A stretch of DNA of 64,000 nt from an uncultured Eggerthellaceae bacterium. Its GTDB lineage: Bacteria > Actinomycetota > Coriobacteriia > Coriobacteriales > Eggerthellaceae. Of the stretch, positions 54,414 to 63,280 are shown piece after piece. Each line of letters starts with the position of its first letter. Position 1 is the first letter of the stretch. The position numbers and the translations under genes were made by a program. A model generated the notes under the pieces. It did not search any database and was not told the origin of the DNA. It saw only the letters and a program-made list of their open reading frames with translations. The stretch covers positions 12,876 to 76,875 of the forward strand of contig CAIFEG010000001.1 in the NCBI GenBank assembly GCA_903789415.1, in the 5' to 3' direction.

Positions 54414-55793
54414 CTACGCATCCAGATGCTTAAACGCTTCGGGCACTTCCTTATATCCATGCGACTTTACCGCACCTACGATTATGCCGATGATGAGCCA
54501 TGTAATGCCTACTTCATACGTCAGAGTATTAAAGCCTGTAAAAACATACACGAGGATAACGATACCAATCCAAGGGCAAATAAGGTATTTCACCACGTCA
54601 CCGAAGCTATGACGTTTTTTATTCCGCACAAAGAAGTACAGGAACACCGCAAAGTTCAGCATGATGAACGAACTTAAGGCCCCAAAGTTTACCAGCGTTG
54701 CGAGCGAGCTCATGTCTAAGAACAGCGAAAGGATGAGGGCAACAATTCCCAGGAAGATAGCACCCACATACGGAGTCTTAAATTTCGGATGGACCTTGCC
54801 GAATACTTTCGGGATCACACGGTCGCGACCCATCGAATACAGCAGGCGCGATGCTGCCGTCTGAGCAGCCATAATGTTTGCGATGCCGACACCAACGATG
54901 TTGATGAGCAGCATCAAAATGTAGAATGGCTGGCCACCAATGGCATACACACAGTCAAAGAACCCCGTGTCCTGATTGATGTTTTGCCAATCAGGATTAA
55001 TAAGAGCAGCAATGTATGTTTGTGCAATGAATACCACGATGATGATCGACAACGCAATCATGATGCCGCGCCCGATATTTTTTTCGGGCTCCTTGGTTTC
55101 TTCCGCCAGTGTCGAAATACCATCAAATCCAAGGAAGTTTAAGGCAGCAATCGAAATACCTGCCGCGATGAAGTGGGCATCAACTTTACCGGGCTGCCAA
55201 ATTGGATCCATGTTGAATTCGCCGGCACCGCCGCCACCTAAAATGAACTGAGTGCCCAGCCACACGAAGGCGATGACAGCAAAAATCTCAATAATGAAAA
55301 TGATGATATCGACACCGCGCGTCATCGAAATACCGCGAATAGTGATAAAAGTATTCAATGCTACAAACCCAATAATCCACAAATACCAGGGACTTCCCGG
55401 AATAAGGAGCGTACCCCAGTTCGCGACCATAACATACAACAGCGCGGGACTGATGCAGTAGTCAAGCAAGATGAGCCAGCCGGAGATAAATCCCACGTGC
55501 GGGTTAATGCCGCGCTGCACATATGAGTACACCGAACCTGCAATCGGGAATTTGTTGGACATTCTCATGTAGCTCATTGCGGTGAAGATGATCGCGCAAA
55601 AGCCGATGATATACACCAACGTCGGCATACCGCCAGATTGATAATCGACCAGACCATAAATCGAATGTGGCGCAATGATCACCATAAACAGGACGCCATA
55701 CAAAACGACGTCGCGCAGACCCAATGATCGATTAAGCTCCTGTTTGTAGCCAAATTGTTCAAGTTCTTCAGAAGCATCCTGGGCTTGTGCCAT
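54414..55793 (-). CDS. APC-family amino-acid permease
   Basis: The 459-residue protein has twelve hydrophobic segments. The start LNRSLGLRDVVLYGVLFMVIIAPHSIYGLV and, after it, SYMRMSNKFPIAGSVYSYVQRGINP fit the amino acid-polyamine-organocation family, including the consensus FPxAGxxYxYxxR. EETKEPEKNIGRGI in the middle loop is typical of the eukaryote-like/GABA-type subgroup. The ribosome site AAGGAGG lies 10 bases upstream. The next gene upstream is an acetamidase/formamidase on the same strand, 98 bases away, so the pair may handle an amide or nitrogen source. Confidence 0.88.
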   Translation of the reverse strand: MAQAQDASEELEQFGYKQELNRSLGLRDVVLYGVLFMVIIAPHSIYGLVDYQSGGMPTLVYIIGFCAIIFTAMSYMRMSNKFPIAGSVYSYVQRGINPHVGFISGWLILLDYCISPALLYVMVANWGTLLIPGSPWYLWIIGFVALNTFITIRGISMTRGVDIIIFIIEIFAVIAFVWLGTQFILGGGGAGEFNMDPIWQPGKVDAHFIAAGISIAALNFLGFDGISTLAEETKEPEKNIGRGIMIALSIIIVVFIAQTYIAALINPDWQNINQDTGFFDCVYAIGGQPFYILMLLINIVGVGIANIMAAQTAASRLLYSMGRDRVIPKVFGKVHPKFKTPYVGAIFLGIVALILSLFLDMSSLATLVNFGALSSFIMLNFAVFLYFFVRNKKRHSFGDVVKYLICPWIGIVILVYVFTGFNTLTYEVGITWLIIGIIVGAVKSHGYKEVPEAFKHLDA

Positions 55794-55891
55794 TGGTATC
55801 TACCTCCTTTTTCTACTCACGAATACTATTTCCACGAATTTCCACGCGTACCATTGCGCGTGAAGCTTCGTGCGAACTGCCCTGACAAAAT

Positions 55892-56788
55892 CTATCTCAC
55901 CAGACGCCCAAATTCAGGCATCTTTGGAGCCCCAAAACGAATGATGAGATCCACCGAGCATGGTTTGCAGCCCTGGTTGATCTCAACGTCACATTGAACG
56001 GACATATACATGTAGGTATCGAGCGCGCTCCAGCCGGTGACATTCATAAGCAAACGCTGCAGCTCTTTGCTCGCATTGACCAGGGCATCATTGTATTCGG
56101 TGCCACAGGCATTCACATACCACTTGTCTTTGGTTTCCAAGACCGGCCAGTTCAGCTCAAAGTTTTTAATGAGATCGATGCGCACGATAATCTTTGCGGG
56201 AATTTCGATGCCCGTGCCGCACAGTTCGGCATCCCCCATCGTCGCATGGACGTCACCCATCTGCAGCAAGGCTCCATCCACGCGTACCGGGAAATACAAC
56301 CGCGTGCCCTTCGTGATGAGTTTGTTGTCCATGTTGCCGCCGTGGTTTCCCACGTAGCCGTTGATGACATCGGGACCGTCAGGCGCACACCCGATAACGC
56401 CGATCATCGGGTTGATGGGGAACCTGAGGTCATTGAACTGCGCGAAGCCATCTTCAATCTTGATTTTCTTGGTAGCATACGGTGTTCCCTCGAACAATGG
56501 CCCGCAGTGATCATCGGTTGCAATCGTGCCTTCATCAGCCACTTTGATATCGAAGATGTCGACGACGAGCACATCTCCCGGTTCGGCACCTTCCACATAC
56601 ACCGGACCGGCCGCTGGATTTGCGACTTCATAGCCATAGTTGAGGTCGGCCATCGTAATTGATTCGTCGGTGAGCTTGTTTGAGAAACAATCGAGCGTGT
56701 CGAAACGCAGAATTTCGCCTGGTTTCGCCGTTGCGCAGGGCTTGTTGTTACGCGAAAACGTATGAACTTGAGAATCGATAATGCGCAT
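55892..56788 (-). CDS. Acetamidase/formamidase family protein
   Basis: The 298-residue protein has the FmdA_AmdA pattern: an early PAAGPVYVEGAEPGDVLVVDI (about 56-76), DDHCGPLFEGTPY, NPMIGVIGCAPDG (about 122), GNHGGNMDNKLITKG and QMGDVHATMGDAELCGTGIE (about 177-196), where His and Glu/Cys residues sit around the Zn-like site. Such enzymes hydrolyse formamide or acetamide to ammonia and the acid. The start follows AGGAAGCC. It probably forms a unit with the APC permease downstream. Confidence 0.87.
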   Translation of the reverse strand: MRIIDSQVHTFSRNNKPCATAKPGEILRFDTLDCFSNKLTDESITMADLNYGYEVANPAAGPVYVEGAEPGDVLVVDIFDIKVADEGTIATDDHCGPLFEGTPYATKKIKIEDGFAQFNDLRFPINPMIGVIGCAPDGPDVINGYVGNHGGNMDNKLITKGTRLYFPVRVDGALLQMGDVHATMGDAELCGTGIEIPAKIIVRIDLIKNFELNWPVLETKDKWYVNACGTEYNDALVNASKELQRLLMNVTGWSALDTYMYMSVQCDVEINQGCKPCSVDLIIRFGAPKMPEFGRLVR

Positions 56789-57059
56789 GTTGGCTTCCTT
56801 TCGCCATTCCCGAAGAAAATATTTTGTTTAAAGTCGAACATTGACTCGCGAATTGAATCAACAGTTGCAGATGCTACAGACAGTTAAAAAGATGATCTGG
56901 TGAAACGTATTGGCTTCGCCGTTGCCCCTCGTTCAAGCAGCAACGCAAAAGCATTACGCCTCATCAGATCACGAATGAAACTGTGATTGTGTCATTAAAG
57001 CATAGTTACGTTACGGAATTGTAACCACATTGCATTAGGTATAAATCGCCCACAAAGAA

Positions 57060-57947
57060 TTAGTCGTACTGGCTGATGAAATTCTCCACCGCTTCCAGGC
57101 ATACATCAGGACGTACAAGATTTGCCATATGGGGTGCACCTTCAACCAGCGTCCACTTGCAATTCGGGATAAGATCGACGCCTTGCTTGATGGTGTAGGG
57201 CGTGCCTTCGTCGTCGGTGCCGGAAAGTGCCATGCATGGAACCTTGATCTTCCCGACCTGATCGCGGATGTCCCAATCCTTCATTTTGCCGGTAACCACG
57301 AACTCACTTGCGCCCTGCATCACCATGTAGCACTCACCCGTCTGTTCAAACGAGTCGACGACCTCTTTTGGATAATCCTTCTCGTAAAAACCAACTACAT
57401 GACGCTTGTAATATTCGTCATATGCAGCCTTGGCTTCAGGCGTGTCGTAGTTTCCCGTGCGCTCGGCTTCTGCCAGCGCCTTCTGCATATCTTCCGGCAT
57501 AAACGTGATCAGGTGCGCTGCTTCGTCAAGCCAAGTTTGAATACGCACCGGCGAACTATTAATCACAAACGAATTGACGCCCGAATCGTCACGCAGCATG
57601 CAATACATGCCCAGCATGCCGCCCCACGAATTGCCAAACAGATGGATATCATCCAGGTTCAAGGCTTTGCGAACCGTGTAGAATTCATCGGCCCACAAAT
57701 CATAGGTATAGAAGCTGTCATCTTGATGAGGGATGCTCGATTTTCCGCATCCGATCTGGTCATAGAAGATCACCTGACGACCATAGCGCTCCCACAACTG
57801 AGCATACGTGAGCAAATAATTGTGTGTCATGCCCGGTCCCCCGTGCAGCACAAGCAACGGCTTTTTGCCAGGTTTGCGCTCGCCTACAATTTTGCAGTAG
57901 GTTTTAAACCCCTTGTACGGAACGTAGACTTCTTTGACGTCATCCAT
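57060..57947 (-). CDS. Proline iminopeptidase-family alpha/beta hydrolase
   Basis: The 295-residue protein has the PIP family start YKGFKTYCKIVG and LLVLHGGPGMTHNYLL (HGGPG at about 36-40), VIFYDQIGCGKS, then the elbow LFGNSWGGMLGM with a Ser nucleophile (about 109), ALSGTDDEGTP (acid) and VEGAPHMANL (His). Such enzymes release N-terminal proline or hydrolyse related amides. The start follows AAAGGTGG. It is in the cytoplasm. The TetR gene lies upstream on the same strand, 152 bases away. Confidence 0.9.
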   Translation of the reverse strand: MDDVKEVYVPYKGFKTYCKIVGERKPGKKPLLVLHGGPGMTHNYLLTYAQLWERYGRQVIFYDQIGCGKSSIPHQDDSFYTYDLWADEFYTVRKALNLDDIHLFGNSWGGMLGMYCMLRDDSGVNSFVINSSPVRIQTWLDEAAHLITFMPEDMQKALAEAERTGNYDTPEAKAAYDEYYKRHVVGFYEKDYPKEVVDSFEQTGECYMVMQGASEFVVTGKMKDWDIRDQVGKIKVPCMALSGTDDEGTPYTIKQGVDLIPNCKWTLVEGAPHMANLVRPDVCLEAVENFISQYD

Positions 57948-58099
57948 GGAATACCACCTTTCCCAGATAGGGTTGATGCAGTTGACGTGCTGTGTGGATA
58001 CAGCAAGCTAAGAACTGCCCGCAACCAAGCGAGCTTATTGCCCGCGATGAGCGGTCCAGTTTCACAGATTGTACGACAGCGAAGCGCGACCGAAGCGCT

Positions 58100-58639
58100 C
58101 TATTTGAAATACGGTACAAGTGGCGCGGGCAAACTCTTGAGCCACAGGCGAATGAGTTCATCATCAGGGGTATCCATGCCACGCTCGATCCACTTTTTTG
58201 TAAGAATCGTTGCCCCATATGTGAACAGATCGAGCATGAAAGCGATATCGCCCGTATCCTTTACCCCCTGGGCAGCCAAATAGTGCCGATACGTTTGGCG
58301 TACATGCCGAAACATGACCTCGGTGAGACCGTTCACATCCTTAGAAGAAAATGCATTGCGCATAAATGTCTCTTTGTTGTGGTAGAGCTTATATAAATCG
58401 CGACAGCCTTCGCTAAAGGGGTAATACTTATTCATCTTTTCGAATGTGGGGATTGCCATGCGCTCGTAGCAGAATTCCATGAGCGCATATTTATCTTCGA
58501 AGTGGTGGTAAAACGTCTGCTTGCTCACCTGTGCTTTGCGGGCAATTTCTGTGACGAAAATAGAATCCAGCGGCTTTGTTTCCATAAGCTGCTCGAGCGC
58601 ATCAGCAAGCTTGTTTTTGGTATCCATTTTGGTATCCAT
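58100..58639 (-). CDS. TetR/AcrR-family transcriptional regulator
   Basis: The ATG at 58639, after GGGGGTGG, gives 179 residues (the GTG at 58645 is less likely). The HTH is in residues 8-55 (KLADALEQLMETKPLDSIFV, IARKAQVSKQTFYHHFEDKY), typical of TetR, followed by a helical C-terminal domain with a late WIERGMDTPDDELIRLWL. The N-terminal codons carry a doubled AAAATGGATACC. It is divergent from the flavin oxidoreductase at 58864, with 224 bases between, and probably controls it. The region 58708-58730 contains TTGAC and GTCAA around the palindrome GCATCGATGC, a possible operator. Confidence 0.87.
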   Translation of the reverse strand: MDTKMDTKNKLADALEQLMETKPLDSIFVTEIARKAQVSKQTFYHHFEDKYALMEFCYERMAIPTFEKMNKYYPFSEGCRDLYKLYHNKETFMRNAFSSKDVNGLTEVMFRHVRQTYRHYLAAQGVKDTGDIAFMLDLFTYGATILTKKWIERGMDTPDDELIRLWLKSLPAPLVPYFK

Positions 58640-58707
58640 TTCCACCCCCGCTGCTCGCGATCTATATATGTACCATGTTCACCATCACGGCAAATCAGAC
58701 ACGGAAT

Positions 58708-58730
58708 TGACTCATGCATCGATGCGTCAA
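58708..58730. promoter_or_regulatory. Possible TetR operator
   Basis: The palindrome GCATCGATGC (58716-58725) is flanked by TTGAC (58708-58712) and GTCAA (58726-58730), not at equal distances. It lies in the divergent region between the tetR gene and the oxidoreductase gene. Confidence 0.35.
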
Positions 58731-58863
58731 CTTCAATTATACCGATTTGCTGTTTCGTCAAACGGCCGCTTGACCATAACGATCTTCCGTCAGTTCTCAG
58801 CAGAATTCCCGCTCGCTACATTGAAGACAGGTAATAAATCACTTAGATGCCGGAGGAAAAACA

Positions 58864-60972
58864 ATGGGAGATTTCGACAGACTGCTTGAACCGATCAAGA
58901 TCGGAACTCGCACGTGGAAAAACCGCATGGTCAAAGGGCCTTCATCCACGCTGTTCGCCGGTCCTGATCAAATGTGCAATGACACCATAATTGGCCCGTA
59001 CAAGGCAATCGCAAAAGGCGGCGCCGCGGCCATCATCATCGGTGCAATGCTGAGCGACGATCCAAAAATGTTAATTGATAAGGAAACGGATACGGAATAT
59101 CCCTATGGATATCGGGGATATCCATTTTTGGGACTTTATGATGACAAGTTCATCGATCCGCTGAAAAAGCTTACCTCTGCGGTACATCAATACGGCTGCG
59201 AGATTATCGGTCAGATTTTTCAGAACGCCGCAGCGCTTGAGACAAAGGGTGGCGCGTGGTGCGCATCGAGCTTTTCCGCTGATGAACTGCCAAGCCCTGT
59301 TCCCTATTGTTTTCCAACACGTGCCCTTACCATCGATGAAATCCACGCATATCGTGACCGCTACATTGATGCGGCAGAACGTGCGCAAAAAGCAGGCTTC
59401 GACGGTGTGGAAGTGCACGCCGCAAATGGTTATCTGATCTTGAGTTTTTGCTCGCGCGTGTGGAATCATCGCGATGATGAGTATGGACCCCAAAGCATTG
59501 AGAACCGTACCCGTCTTGCCCGCGAAATAATCGCTGGTATTCGCGAGCGTTGCGGATCAGATTTCATCATTGGCATTCGCATGAATGGCCAGGAATTCTG
59601 CCATCCAGACGCCATCACGATGGAAGAAGGCGTCGAACTTGCCCAGGCGTTTGATCAGGCCGGCGTTGACTACATCAGCGTCACAGGATACGGATATGGT
59701 AAAACTCCATTCCAGTATGCAGCCGATTTTTGGCAGTACCCTGAAGTGCGCAAAGATATGGCTCAGTATGCCGATCGCCTTCCTCAAAACGGCGGCGATG
59801 GCCTGGTCATTCCTCCTGCCGCAGAAATTAAAAAACATGTAAACGCCCCAGTGTTCGGCGTCGGCTCACTTACTCCGGAACGTGCCGAGCGGCTTATCGA
59901 AGAAGATAAGATTGATCTTGCGCTGTTTTCACGTGCACCATGGGCCGATCCGGATATGTTCAACAAGGTGAAAGAAGGGCGTCCCGAAGACATTCGCCGC
60001 TGCAATCACTGCGGCACCTGCGACTGGATACGCCCTGGTCATCAGAAAGCTTGCCGCGTGAATCCCGCCTTTGGACGTGAGGCAGAGTTAACTCCGCAGC
60101 CGACCGACCATCCGAAAAACGTGCTTGTGATCGGTGGAGGCGCAGCGGGTTTGGAAGCTGCACGCACCGCTGCGGAGCGTGGGCACACGGTAACCCTGTA
60201 CGAAAAGGAACCGCAGCTGGCCATGGAGCTCAAGCTTGCCACCATGGTTAAGGGCACTGCTTCCGAAGATGTCCCTGCGCTTATCAACTGGCTTACCACA
60301 CAAGCAGAAAAGCAGCCAAACCTTACCATCAAGACAAAGACCGAGGTCACACCAAAGCTGATACAGAAGATGAATCCCGATGTCATTATCGTTGCGACGG
60401 GTGGCCACTACCCCACGCCAAATGTTCCTGGCATCGATTCAAAGATCGTGTCGACCGTGCCCGATCTGGCGAAGATAGCATTTAAGGCCATGCGGTTCTT
60501 CAGCGCTGATTCCATGAACAAACTTTCAAGTATCGCCCTTCCGGGCATCGGCAAGAACTGCGTTGTTCTCGGCGGTCAAATTGAGGCGATCCAAGGAGCG
60601 GTGTTCCTTCGCAAGCGCGGCAAGAATGTAACCGTGCTAGAAGACTCTGATCAGATTGGTCTGCGCTATCCACCACGGTATTTAAATGCGTCGCTCGATT
60701 GGTTAGCCGCGCACGATGTTTCGATTCACAAGGGTGTTACGTACGACTCGATTGATAAAAAGGGCATTACGTATACCGAAAACGGCGAACAGAAGCGTCT
60801 TGATGCCGACACCATTATGGTATTCAAATCTCCTGTCGAAGATCACACCCTGTATGACCAGGTGAAAGATCTGGCACCAGAAACATACGCAATCGGTGCA
60901 TGCAATGGTGCAGACACGAGCGTCATGGTTGAGGCGTTGCGTCAAGGTCGCGAGGTAGGCTGCCGAATCTAG
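58864..60972 (+). CDS. NADH:flavin oxidoreductase, Old Yellow Enzyme plus FAD/NAD domain (BaiCD/FadH type)
   Basis: The 702-residue protein starts after CGGAGGAAAAACA. An FMN TIM barrel (about 1-365) begins RLLEPIKIGTRTWKNRMVKG and includes GFDGVEVHAANGYLI (about 178) and EYGPQSIENRTRLAREII. A 4Fe-4S cluster site follows with C380, C383, C386 and C397 (RCNHCGTCDW, QKACRVNPAFG). A two-nucleotide-binding half starts with VLVIGGGAAGLEAARTAAERG (about 420). This is the layout of 2,4-dienoyl-CoA reductase and bile-acid BaiCD/BaiH. A BaiE-like SnoaL gene follows 193 bases later. It probably reduces an enoyl or enone group; the substrate is unknown. Confidence 0.9.
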   Translation: MGDFDRLLEPIKIGTRTWKNRMVKGPSSTLFAGPDQMCNDTIIGPYKAIAKGGAAAIIIGAMLSDDPKMLIDKETDTEYPYGYRGYPFLGLYDDKFIDPLKKLTSAVHQYGCEIIGQIFQNAAALETKGGAWCASSFSADELPSPVPYCFPTRALTIDEIHAYRDRYIDAAERAQKAGFDGVEVHAANGYLILSFCSRVWNHRDDEYGPQSIENRTRLAREIIAGIRERCGSDFIIGIRMNGQEFCHPDAITMEEGVELAQAFDQAGVDYISVTGYGYGKTPFQYAADFWQYPEVRKDMAQYADRLPQNGGDGLVIPPAAEIKKHVNAPVFGVGSLTPERAERLIEEDKIDLALFSRAPWADPDMFNKVKEGRPEDIRRCNHCGTCDWIRPGHQKACRVNPAFGREAELTPQPTDHPKNVLVIGGGAAGLEAARTAAERGHTVTLYEKEPQLAMELKLATMVKGTASEDVPALINWLTTQAEKQPNLTIKTKTEVTPKLIQKMNPDVIIVATGGHYPTPNVPGIDSKIVSTVPDLAKIAFKAMRFFSADSMNKLSSIALPGIGKNCVVLGGQIEAIQGAVFLRKRGKNVTVLEDSDQIGLRYPPRYLNASLDWLAAHDVSIHKGVTYDSIDKKGITYTENGEQKRLDADTIMVFKSPVEDHTLYDQVKDLAPETYAIGACNGADTSVMVEALRQGREVGCRI

Positions 60973-60984
60973 GCTAGGTTAAGG

Positions 60985-61085
60985 CCTCGTTGGGCACTGC
61001 AAGATAGTTCCAGGCAACACCAAACAGTGCTAGGTAACGCAGGCACTCCCAAGCAGCGCCGAATGGCATCAGGCAACCCCTGGAA
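60985..61085. repeat. Degenerate short tandem-like repeats between oxidoreductase and SnoaL genes
   Basis: The word (C)AGG(C/T)AAC recurs with spacing of about 24 and 45 bases (CAGGCAACACC, TAGGTAACGC, CAGGCAACCCC), with CA(C/G)TGC- and GGCACT-like words between. It looks like about three diverged copies of a unit of about 28-32 bases. No protein is encoded. Confidence 0.4.
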
Positions 61086-61165
61086 GCTCGCAATTCAATT
61101 TCCAATTCAGGTATCAATCGTCGTTGCAAAACGACGTCAAACAACAAACAGAAAGAAGGGCCATC

Positions 61166-61651
61166 ATGGCAACATTAGAAGAACGCGTTCAGAAGCTTGA
61201 GGACATTCGCGCATGTGAGCAGCTGATGTATCAATATGAATATTACCTTGATCATGGATATCAAGGAGACGGCATCGCATCACTGTTCGTTGAAAATGGT
61301 TTGTGGAAAATAACCGGCGTGGGTGGAACGGCACGCGGATTTGAAGCAATCAAAAAGCACGCAAAGGGACTCGGTGCAGCAATTCCTTGGGGGCAGCATT
61401 TTATGGGCGTTCCTCAGGTAACGGTCCACGACGATGGCAAAACCGCCGAAGGGCGCTTCCGTCTGCTGTGCACCATCAACATGATCGTAGATGGTATCGA
61501 AGATGCATACATTTTGATCGGCGACTATAAAAACACGTACGAAAAGGTTGATGGCGAATGGAAGTTCGTCGAGCTGATCGGCGACATCCAGAAATCTGCT
61601 CCTTGGGATAAGGGCTGGGTCAAAGCATCCGTCACCAAAGAGGACTTCTAG
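61166..61651 (+). CDS. SnoaL-like protein, BaiE (bile-acid 7-alpha-dehydratase)-like
   Basis: With the ATG at 61166, after AGAAAGAAGGG, the protein has 161 residues, the size of BaiE. It begins TLEERVQKLEDIRACEQL, close to the BaiE N-terminus in pattern, then YQYEYYLDHGYQGDG (Tyr pair 23-27), FVENGLWKITGVGG, IPWGQHFMGVPQVTV with His78, and ends with YKNTYEKVDGEWKFVEL. In BaiE, Tyr, His and Asp residues in these places line the cone-shaped pocket. The neighbour is a BaiCD-like oxidoreductase on the same strand. A dehydratase or isomerase role on an enone or acyl-CoA substrate is the best guess, but it is inference. Confidence 0.8.
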   Translation: MATLEERVQKLEDIRACEQLMYQYEYYLDHGYQGDGIASLFVENGLWKITGVGGTARGFEAIKKHAKGLGAAIPWGQHFMGVPQVTVHDDGKTAEGRFRLLCTINMIVDGIEDAYILIGDYKNTYEKVDGEWKFVELIGDIQKSAPWDKGWVKASVTKEDF

Positions 61652-61654
61652 GCC

Positions 61655-61712
61655 TTTATAGGTATGGGTCAAAATTCATAGGCAATAAGCTAATTCATAG
61701 GCATTGGTCCAA
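61655..61712. repeat. Three diverged copies of a 19-base unit
   Basis: AATTCATAGGCA occurs at 61673-61684 and 61692-61703, 19 bases apart, and TTTATAGGTATGGGTCAA just before reads like a third copy (compare TTCATAGGCATTGGTCCA). They lie directly after the SnoaL stop codon. Confidence 0.55.
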
Positions 61713-61866
61713 GTGGCCAAGGTGATTCGAAGGGGCGATCATATCAGGCTGAGCGCATGGTATGTTCGCCCTTTTCTGTGCGCCTGGCTTGTGTGTTCTA
61801 TGCGCGCAGAACTACGCATTCAAGGCCAGGAACGAAAAACTGTGGTGTGTAGCTATCCACGAAAGA

Positions 61867-63237
61867 CTACGCACGCGACGCTTTCTGTTTGCGTGTCACC
61901 ACGATGAGAGCGATAAAGGCCACGGCTTCGATGGCGATAGACCATACCGCAATGAGTGACGGGCTGATGCCGTACAACGCTCCCGCAATTGTGCCGCCCA
62001 AAAAAGATCCGATACCAGTGAACACTGAGAACACACCAAAAGCCGAAGCTCGATGGTCGGTGCTTACGAGATCGGCAACGTACGCACGCATCGTGGATTC
62101 CTGAATACCAAGCGAGGCACCCCAGAGCACCGCACCCGTAACGAGCATCCACAGCTGGTCGCCATAGGCAATCAGTGGAATGACCGCGCATACAATAGGC
62201 AAAACAAGCAGCACACGCGGCCCCAGCTTGTCGTACAACGTGCCGGTGATAAGGGCGAACACCGCATCCACAGCCATCGCTACTGCATAGATAACCGGAA
62301 CGGCTGCATCATTAATAATGCCTGTTGAAACCATGTGATATGAAAGCACTGCGAAGGTCGCTACCCCGGAAAGCACTAAGCCGCAGATAGTAGAATATGC
62401 CCAGAATGTCTTTGGCAACAGTGAGACGACGCTTGATTTCTTGTTCTTTTGAGCGACCTGCTTTTGGCGCGCATCCGTTTCATTCCTATTTGCAGCCGCT
62501 TTAGCACGATCGCGATCTGCACTTCCATTGTTCGCGCCCGACGTGACATTTTCTAAGTTTTCCTCGTAGACCGATGGATCCGGAACGCGATGGCGCAGAC
62601 CCAACAGGACACAGATTGCGGCAACGCCCGGAATGCCGAGGATTCCCAAGGCCGGCGCATAATTGTTCGCCGTCGCCCACAGAATCGCCGCCACAATAAG
62701 CGGACCAGCCATGGCTCCGATCTGGTCCATCATCTCGTGCATGGCGAATCCCTTGCCACGCCCCACTGCCGCACTCGCATGCGAAATCATTGCATCGCGC
62801 GACGGGGTGCGCACCGATTTGCCGAAGCGCTCGAAGATGATTAAAAATGCCACGCCGCCAACGCTGCCCACGATACCCATCGCAGGGACCGCTATTGCAG
62901 TGATCGCGTAACCGATGATGGCAAACAGCCAGTACTTCTTCGTGCGATCGGCCCACGGACCGCTGACTAGACGTCCGGCAAGCGCGGTGGCTTCGCCCAC
63001 ACCAGAAACGATACCTACGATGGCTGCCGATGCGCCCAACGACAGCAGCAGTGGTCCTTGCACACTTAAGGCACCTTCGTAGACGATGTCCATCAGCATG
63101 CTTACGACGCCGAAGCTCAAGATGAACGTCATCGGCTTTGCGCCGGGTTTTAATTTGCTGCCTGATTTTGGCTTGTTTTCCAGGGTATCGTCCGGTTTGT
63201 CCGTTTCAGTATCGGTAGGCGTAAGGTTACTTTTCAA
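61867..63237 (-). CDS. MFS transporter
   Basis: The 456-residue protein has twelve helices. A 35-residue charged N-terminus precedes the first helix (FILSFGVVSMLMDIVYEGALSVQGPLLLSLG). The block RFGKSVRTPSRDAMISHASA is a clear MFS subgroup signature, shared with transporters annotated as drug or Bcr/YjiJ-like exporters. Between the halves lies a long hydrophilic loop (residues about 210-260: NNGSADRDRAKAAANRNETD). It is not closely similar to the two OxlT-like carriers near the left end. The substrate is unknown. It converges with the SnoaL gene. Confidence 0.87.
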   Translation of the reverse strand: MKSNLTPTDTETDKPDDTLENKPKSGSKLKPGAKPMTFILSFGVVSMLMDIVYEGALSVQGPLLLSLGASAAIVGIVSGVGEATALAGRLVSGPWADRTKKYWLFAIIGYAITAIAVPAMGIVGSVGGVAFLIIFERFGKSVRTPSRDAMISHASAAVGRGKGFAMHEMMDQIGAMAGPLIVAAILWATANNYAPALGILGIPGVAAICVLLGLRHRVPDPSVYEENLENVTSGANNGSADRDRAKAAANRNETDARQKQVAQKNKKSSVVSLLPKTFWAYSTICGLVLSGVATFAVLSYHMVSTGIINDAAVPVIYAVAMAVDAVFALITGTLYDKLGPRVLLVLPIVCAVIPLIAYGDQLWMLVTGAVLWGASLGIQESTMRAYVADLVSTDHRASAFGVFSVFTGIGSFLGGTIAGALYGISPSLIAVWSIAIEAVAFIALIVVTRKQKASRA

Positions 63238-63280
63238 GTTTGATCTTCCTATAGCGTAAAAGCGAAATACCTAAAACATG

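Noticed and set aside
55994-56662. 222-residue plus-strand frame
   Set aside because: Antisense to the acetamidase/formamidase gene, whose motifs are clear.
57129-58283. 384-residue frame on the plus strand
   Set aside because: It is antisense to the iminopeptidase and TetR genes, has no ribosome site and no family features.
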